DNA of 64,000 nt from Cladophialophora immunda (Eukaryota; Ascomycota; Eurotiomycetes; Chaetothyriales; Herpotrichiellaceae): positions 7,192,001 to 7,256,000 of the forward strand of contig NW_015622541.1 of NCBI RefSeq assembly GCF_000835495.1, read 5' to 3'. Shown one piece after another: positions 58,707-64,000 of this stretch (positions are counted from its first letter, which is position 1; each line of letters opens with the position of its first letter). Position numbers and translations under genes: made by a program. Below the pieces are notes generated by a model. It saw only the letters and a list, made by a program, of their open reading frames with translations, was not told the origin of the DNA and did not search any database.

Positions 58707-61464
58707 CCTTGTCCGCAATCAGAGCTACAACACAAAGCCCCTGGCAGGGGTCAAACGTACCATTCAAAAAGTGCATGACGTTCAGCTAGGCCTTCCAATC
58801 CACGGCCAGTCATCAGTCCAGCGGCCACAGACCATCGACACGCCTCTTTACCCGTGCGACTGCCACCCACCTCGCCTTCAAGCCAGTTGTATTATTGAAG
58901 CGGACCGCAGTGATGGCAGCAAAGCAGCCGTGCACACCCCTTCTGCTCATCTGCCTCTAATAAAGTCATCTACCCCAGGCCCTTCGCAAAACCCTCTTCT
59001 CAGCCTTCGACATCCCCGGTATGGTTTACCTTCCCAGTTAGTTGACAATTTCGAATCACTTGGTGTGCGCGCCATATACCCATGGCAGTCGTCGTGCTTA
59101 TTGGGCCCGGGGGTATTGACTGGAGAGCAAAACTTGGTCTATACAGCTCCCACTGGCGGGGGCAAATCGCTGGTGGCTGATGTCCTTCTACTTAAACGAG
59201 TCATCGAAGATCCTACAGCAAAGGGGATCCTCGTCCTCCCCTACGTCGCTCTTGTCCAAGAGAAGTTGAAGTGGCTACGTGCCTTAGCGGATAAAGTATC
59301 CAGAGCGGTTGACGATAGCCCTGACTGCCTGCCAGCACCGACATGGCGCCGGCCAAGCCCACTGGTTCGAGTCAGCGGATTCTTTGGTGGGAGCAGATCG
59401 AATATCAGCTGGTCAGATTGCGACATCGCTGTATGCACCATCGAGAAGGCCAATTCACTGGTGAACGGTGCCATTGAGGAAGGCAAATATGGCGACATCG
59501 GAGTGGTTGTGCTCGATGAACTTCACATGATCAACGACGAACACCGGGGGTATCTTATGGAACTCGTTGCCACGAAGTTAATGTCGCTTGCCTCCGGCGA
59601 GAAGAAAGTTCAGATCGTGGGTATGAGCGGCACCCTGCCCAACCCACAACTCCTAGCACAATGGCTCAACGCGAAATTTTACATCGCAAAATACCGTCCA
59701 ATCCCCATCGAGGAACATCTTGTGTATGAGAATGCTATCTATCCAACAGCAAACGCAAAAGAGTTCTTTCGCACAGCGAGCCAGTTAGCTGCCGGTGATG
59801 CACTCCCGACACAACTACCACAACCACAGCGGACGATTGCCATATCGAATCACCGAGAACTCCAAAGTCCGACGACCAATGCCGTCGTAGCATTGGCTGT
59901 TGAAACTGCCCTCGCCGGTCATGGTGCGCTGACATTCTGTGGCAGTCGAATGGGCGCGGAGAAAACTGCGCTCCTAATCAGCGATGCCTTACCTACTGAT
60001 CATCTTGGCCGAGACGTGTTGGAGAAGCGACAAGATCTCCTGGCATCTCTGTGTGCGCTTCCAGGTGGATTTGAGCCCACATTTTCCAAGGTTATACCTT
60101 GTGGAGTTGGCTTCCACCATGCAGGGTTGACAACTGAAGAGCGAGAGCTCGTTTGCGAAGCATATGACGCAGGGATTCTGCGAGTGATGGTGGCGACGTG
60201 CAGCCTCGCGGCCGGCATCAATCTTCCGGCAAGGAGGGTAATACTAAATGGGGCTCGAATTGGCCGAGAGCTTGTTGGTCCTGCTATGCTTCGACAGATG
60301 CGGGGACGTGCTGGCCGTAAGGGTAAGGACGAAGTCGGTGAGACCTACCTTTGCTGTCAAAAAGTCGACCTTGAGACTGTGGCAGAATTACTCGAGGCGG
60401 AAATGCCTCCGGTCGAAAGCTGCCTGACACCCGAGAAGCGAGGATTCAAGAGAGCTCTTCTAGAGGTCATTGGGACCCGAATGGCGTCCAGCACGTCATT
60501 GTTGATTGAATATGTCCAGTCGTCGCTCCTTTGGCACAGCATTGACCGCTCACAAGTTGCGGAAATGGTCGACGTGGCGAAGAAGGCGTTACTCCAGGAT
60601 GGATTGATCCAAGAAGGGGAATACGACAGTTGCCTCGAACCGACCAGACTGGGAATTGCGGTCGTGGCGGCTGGACTCGGCCCTGAGGATGGAGTTTTTG
60701 TCCACTCGGAACTGCGGCGAGCACTCGAATCGTTCGTCATGGATGGTGAGATGCATATATTTTATCTTTTCACTCCGGTCCAGACCACGGGGTTCGCTGA
60801 AATCTCTTGGTTGACTTTTCGAAACCAATTGGAAGATCTCGACGACAGTGGAATGCGAGCGATCCGACTCATTGGCGTCAATCCAGCTTTCGTCAACAGA
60901 CTCGTCAACAGCGGCGCGCAGCTGAAGGAAAACACGGCGGAGGAGATCCGGATGGCACGCATCTACCGCAGGGCATACTCCGCCTTCCAGCTACGAGACC
61001 TGTGCAATGAAATGCCCATTCACGAAATCAGCTTGAAATACTCTGTTCCACGGGGACAGGTGCAAACGCTGGCTCAAACCTGCCACGGATTTGCAGCAGG
61101 GATGATCAAATTCTGCGAGAGAATGAAATGGGGGATGCTGGCGGCTGTGCTGGCACATATGCTGGACCGCCTTCGTGCCGGCGCTCGGGCCGATCTGCTG
61201 GAAATGGCTCAGATCGCGTTCGTCAAGAGTCGCATGGCCCGGATGCTGTGGGAGAACGGATTCAAGAGTGTTCGAGCTCTGAGTGAGGCCGATCCACAGG
61301 CTCTGGTACCGATCATGATGCAGGCCCAACCACGGAAAACGAAATTGCAGGGTGAAGCGGCCGCCAAATTCCAGGCAAAGTTGTTATCCAAGGCAGAGAT
61401 CATAGTCAGCAGCGCGAACAGACTGTGGGAGAGGCAACAGATGGTGCAGTGGGAGGAGGAATAA
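58651..61464 (+). CDS. HELQ/POLQ-type superfamily 2 DNA helicase
   Basis: One exon, 937 residues. Walker A is APTGGGKS (165-172), the DEAD-type box is DELH (289-292), motif III is MSGTLPN (about 325-331), and motif VI is RQMRGRAGRKG (about 548-558). After the RecA domains come winged-helix, ratchet, and helix-hairpin-helix segments (FKSVRALSEADPQAL near the end). This order matches HELQ (Mus301) and the helicase half of DNA polymerase theta. No polymerase domain follows, so HELQ is the better match. Such helicases act in replication-fork and crosslink repair and meiotic recombination. The first 120 residues are disordered with a Cys-X-Cys-X-Pro-Pro patch (CDCHPP). The absence of introns over 2.8 kb is notable in this window. 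An overlapping upstream ATG sits at 58641. Confidence 0.88.
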   Translation: MAAPWHQLALPPGQTTSVDLVRNQSYNTKPLAGVKRTIQKVHDVQLGLPIHGQSSVQRPQTIDTPLYPCDCHPPRLQASCIIEADRSDGSKAAVHTPSAHLPLIKSSTPGPSQNPLLSLRHPRYGLPSQLVDNFESLGVRAIYPWQSSCLLGPGVLTGEQNLVYTAPTGGGKSLVADVLLLKRVIEDPTAKGILVLPYVALVQEKLKWLRALADKVSRAVDDSPDCLPAPTWRRPSPLVRVSGFFGGSRSNISWSDCDIAVCTIEKANSLVNGAIEEGKYGDIGVVVLDELHMINDEHRGYLMELVATKLMSLASGEKKVQIVGMSGTLPNPQLLAQWLNAKFYIAKYRPIPIEEHLVYENAIYPTANAKEFFRTASQLAAGDALPTQLPQPQRTIAISNHRELQSPTTNAVVALAVETALAGHGALTFCGSRMGAEKTALLISDALPTDHLGRDVLEKRQDLLASLCALPGGFEPTFSKVIPCGVGFHHAGLTTEERELVCEAYDAGILRVMVATCSLAAGINLPARRVILNGARIGRELVGPAMLRQMRGRAGRKGKDEVGETYLCCQKVDLETVAELLEAEMPPVESCLTPEKRGFKRALLEVIGTRMASSTSLLIEYVQSSLLWHSIDRSQVAEMVDVAKKALLQDGLIQEGEYDSCLEPTRLGIAVVAAGLGPEDGVFVHSELRRALESFVMDGEMHIFYLFTPVQTTGFAEISWLTFRNQLEDLDDSGMRAIRLIGVNPAFVNRLVNSGAQLKENTAEEIRMARIYRRAYSAFQLRDLCNEMPIHEISLKYSVPRGQVQTLAQTCHGFAAGMIKFCERMKWGMLAAVLAHMLDRLRAGARADLLEMAQIAFVKSRMARMLWENGFKSVRALSEADPQALVPIMMQAQPRKTKLQGEAAAKFQAKLLSKAEIIVSSANRLWERQQMVQWEEE

Positions 61465-62994
61465 CGACCTGGATATACCGGAGGCCGTGATTCCCTCTCA
61501 AGGAGGTGCAGATGCCCCCGTTCAAGGTTGGGCGATCAACATCCATCCATTGAATACGGAAGGTAGTATGAGGGTCCAAGTATTTCTTGGTGCCTTGCAT
61601 TAGCGGTGCCATTCCTCGCACGGGCGGGCAACACAAGGGGAATAAAGTCCTTGCCGATTTGAGCACTGTCAACACCAGTTAGAGATGCGCTCCAGACGCA
61701 CCAGCAACCGCACGGGCTGTGTGAAGCTAGCAATGCAAGCGAGGGCAGTAGCCGGTGGAGAGGTCTATCTGACGATGGGCTTGATCGGTGTTGTGGTCTT
61801 CGCCGAAGCTGCCGACGATGTGATCGAGCGTGCCGGCGAAAGACGGCTGGACCTGTATGATGCCAGTGCCTGCATATTAATTATTACATCGCAGGTGGGA
61901 GCTGACAAATGACCGACAGCGGTTTCTGGGGGGATGCTTATTCGAGGAATCCCAGCTTGGAGAGAATAGCGCCCAAAGAAGAGCTCCCGAGGGTTGGTTT
62001 GGGTGGTTGGGCTGGGTGGATTACAAAGAAGGCCACTGGGTCGATTCCGCACTGCGACAGCAGCAGGCCTAGGGTGATTGGCTGTGCTTTGACAATCCTC
62101 TGTCAGCTTTTCATAAGCTGGTGTTTTGGTGACATGGGCACCGATGGACCGTGTTTTCCGAGGCTGAAAACTTGGGCCCTCGATAGGCCAGGAAATTTAC
62201 TTGTTAGGAAGAAGACAATGCGGCAATCGACTCGGACCCGGGAGCTAGGGGCAGATGCCTAGTTCGCGTATGAGTTTCGGAGAGGGAGGGAGGCAAGAAG
62301 AGCGGAAGTTGCCATGAGAAATTCGTGCTCAAGTAATGCTGCTGTAATACAAGTACTGTGCAAATGCTGGTGAGTGACGACTGTGCGAGTCATTACAGGT
62401 GTCTGGGCATCTGCCTCCCTACTAAGAGGAGGCAAGCAGGCAAACCTACGACAGGCTGGTGCCAGGTACAGGCCGTATCAGCAGTGCCGCCCACTCCCCC
62501 TGCGGGCGCCAGTTAGTGCTCTGGCGTCATTCTAGGCCCCACAGCTCCCTAGGTAAGCTCGCTGGTGCTGGTGCTGGTGCTGGTGCTGGTGCTGGCGCTC
62601 AATGCTCACTAAACCTGTGCGGGGTTCCCTGCCATGGCCTGCCGTCGCTCTTCGATACCTTCCCAATGCGTCTCGACGAAATGTCAGCGCCCAGCGCGAG
62701 AGTTCCAGGCACACCCGGCACAGCCCCTCGTGTTTTCCGCACCAGGTGGATGAAACCAAAAGGTAAACAAGGTCCGTAGTGGTGAAGCTTCATCGTAAGA
62801 TCCCTCTGCTTCAACTGACCTGCAACGGAGGACGGAGTGCCGTTGCGGATACAAAAACCTCAAGCCCTTCCTCCCTCTCGTGCCAGTTCCGTCCTCTCTT
62901 TCCATCTCACCCAAGCTTCGTCTTCAAGCCCACATACCTCTGTATCTGTCTCTGTCTCTATTTCTCTCTCTATCTCTAACACACCTCCTTCACA
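61465..62994. other. Intergenic upstream of the quinone oxidoreductase
   Basis: About 1.5 kb. A minus-strand frame starting near 61880 (MQALASYRSSRLSPARSITS) has a mitochondrial-presequence look, and a CTAAC...GACAG intron end lies near 61670, but no continuous model could be built. Includes the GCTGGT repeat. From about 62860 the plus strand is C/T-rich, as a leader for the gene at 62995. Confidence 0.4.
62561..62596 (+). repeat. GCTGGT hexanucleotide repeat
   Basis: Five perfect GCTGGT units plus one variant (GCTGGC). Intergenic minisatellite about 400 bp upstream of the gene at 62995. Confidence 0.8.
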
Positions 62995-63801
62995 ATGGCT
63001 CCCAAGATCGCCATCATCTACGTATGTTGCTCTCTCACCCTCCCCTCAACCCTCCCTGCCTACCCCACTGTTCCAGGTTCATCGTCGCACATTTTGGGAC
63101 ATCTGTTGCGGCTGCTAACAGACCATTCCGGACAAACAGTACTCCATGTATGGCCATGTCGCCCAGCTTGCCCAGGCCGAGAAGAAAGGTATTGAAGAGG
63201 CCGGTGGCACTGCCGATATCTACCAGTACGTTGCCTGGACACCACACCATTTTCTCGGAGAGACAGGCCGCCCCCAGAGACTGACTTGGGCCTATGTAGA
63301 ATCGAAGAAACCCTCCCCCAAGAGGTCTTGACCAAAATGCACGCACCGGGCATGAACAAAGACATTCCCGTCGCCACTCCCGAGATCTTGCTCAAGTACG
63401 ACGCTTTCCTCTTCGGCATTGCCACCCGTTACGGCACCTACTCCGCCCAATGGAAGACCTTCATCGATAGACTCGGCGGACACTGGCAGACTGGGGCACT
63501 CTTTGGAAAATACTTTGGCCTGTTCATCAGCACGGCTACTATGGGCGGTGGGCAAGAGACCACGGCCATCACCGCTCTCTCGTCCTGGGTTCACCAGGGC
63601 ATGATCTACGTTCCTCTGGGCTATGCCAAAGCCTTCCCTATCATGGCCGACCTCAGCGCGGCCCGTGGTGGCAGTCCATGGGGCGCAGGTACATTCGCCG
63701 CCGGCGACGGCTCCAGACAGCCTTCCGGTCCCGAACTGGAGCTCGCTACCATCCAGGGCAAGTCGTTCTATGAGCACGTCAGCAAGGTCAGTTTTGCGTG
63801 A
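62995..63801 (+). CDS. Flavodoxin-like NAD(P)H:quinone oxidoreductase (WrbA/Pst2/Alt a 7 family)
   Basis: Three exons (62995-63021, 63140-63225, 63300-63801) encode 204 residues. The enzyme binds FMN and reduces quinones by two electrons, limiting redox cycling. Landmarks are MAPKIAIIYYSMYGHVAQLA (the FMN phosphate loop), FGIATRYGTYSAQWKTFIDR, and STATMGGGQETTA. The end is IQGKSFYEHVSKVSFA, which matches the family's usual C-terminus and length. Exon 1 encodes only nine residues. The stop is UGA followed by CUAG, a known leaky context, and the frame continues 62 codons to a CaaX box (separate entry). Fungal members of this family include minor allergens. In yeast they are linked to oxidative stress. 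Confidence 0.93.
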
Positions 63802-63990
63802 CTAGATGGCAGTACCGAAGAGAAGAAGCCGGCCGAAGGCAACGACGTGAAGCCGGCAGAGCAGCCTGCAAAGACGGAAGGGACAACAGCGGCTGCGGGA
63901 TCCAAGAAACCAACACAACCGATACAGACAGATGACAAGGAAGAGGAGAGCGGGCCCTGTGGATTGCCCAAGAAGTGCGTGATTTTATGA
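63802..63990 (+). other. In-frame C-terminal extension after leaky UGA, ending in CaaX box
   Basis: Directly after UGA the sequence CUAG follows, and the same frame stays open for 62 codons to a second UGA at 63988-63990. The extension is polar and charged, rich in Lys, Glu, Pro, and Thr (start LDGSTEEKKPAEG), and ends GPCGLPKKCVIL. The last four residues fit a CaaX prenylation box. Leu at X favours geranylgeranylation, and the second Cys and nearby lysines would add membrane affinity. Readthrough would give a 267-residue membrane-anchored isoform. A competing way to the same end is a 48-nt GC-AG intron (63758-63805) that would delete the last family helix. Confidence 0.6.
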
Positions 63991-64000
63991 TCGCTGCTAT

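Noticed and set aside
61540..61910. Small mitochondrial-type protein gene on the minus strand
   Set aside because: A presequence-like start and an intron-like end are present, but no donor joins them in frame and the second part matches no family I know.
63787..63805. GTCAGT...TAG intron of 19 nt at the quinone oxidoreductase stop
   Set aside because: Far too short for a spliceosomal intron, and it would not restore the extension frame.

Overview
The window is nuclear DNA of a filamentous ascomycete (Pezizomycotina). The evidence is short spliced introns (mostly about 48-80 nt, GT-AG, with one clear GC-AG), CT-rich leaders, and fungal-specific families (rds1/ferritin-like, DUF6604, Zn2Cys6 regulator, Atg29, Snt2, ascomycete laccase). 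Several sequences look like Eurotiomycetes, perhaps black yeasts, but I cannot fix the species. No rRNA, tRNA, CRISPR array, or intact transposon was recognised.

Left third (1-23 kb): a truncated fungal transcription-factor-like gene, a 6.3 kb stretch with no convincing gene, then ATG8 (-) divergent from HEM13 (+), a secreted laccase (+) convergent with ATG29 (-), a small hypothetical gene, and a GH16 glucanase-like gene (+) convergent with an rds1-type ferritin-like gene (-).

Middle (25-45 kb): a GPI-anchored wall protein, two lineage-type hypothetical genes (one proline-rich with a PPPPY motif, one single-pass membrane protein), and a DUF6604 gene. Next comes a divergent pair, acetolactate decarboxylase (-) and acetolactate synthase (+), which together would make acetoin from pyruvate. 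It is followed by a small hypothetical gene, a Zn2Cys6 regulator divergent from an HXXXD acyltransferase, and a secreted aspartic protease.

Right third (46-64 kb): mostly conserved housekeeping genes. They are MOB2-like (-) divergent from LEO1 (+), a large SNT2 chromatin protein (-), a HELQ/POLQ-type helicase (+), and a flavodoxin-like NAD(P)H:quinone oxidoreductase (+).

Most notable observation: the quinone oxidoreductase ends at UGA-CUA-G, an established leaky stop context. The same frame stays open for 62 more codons and ends in a CaaX prenylation box (CVIL). This suggests a soluble enzyme plus a lipid-anchored isoform made by stop-codon readthrough. The acetolactate decarboxylase also ends in UGA-CUA.

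All exon models were read by eye from splice signals, phase, and family resemblance. Genes with introns are given as full spans, with exons listed in the evidence.
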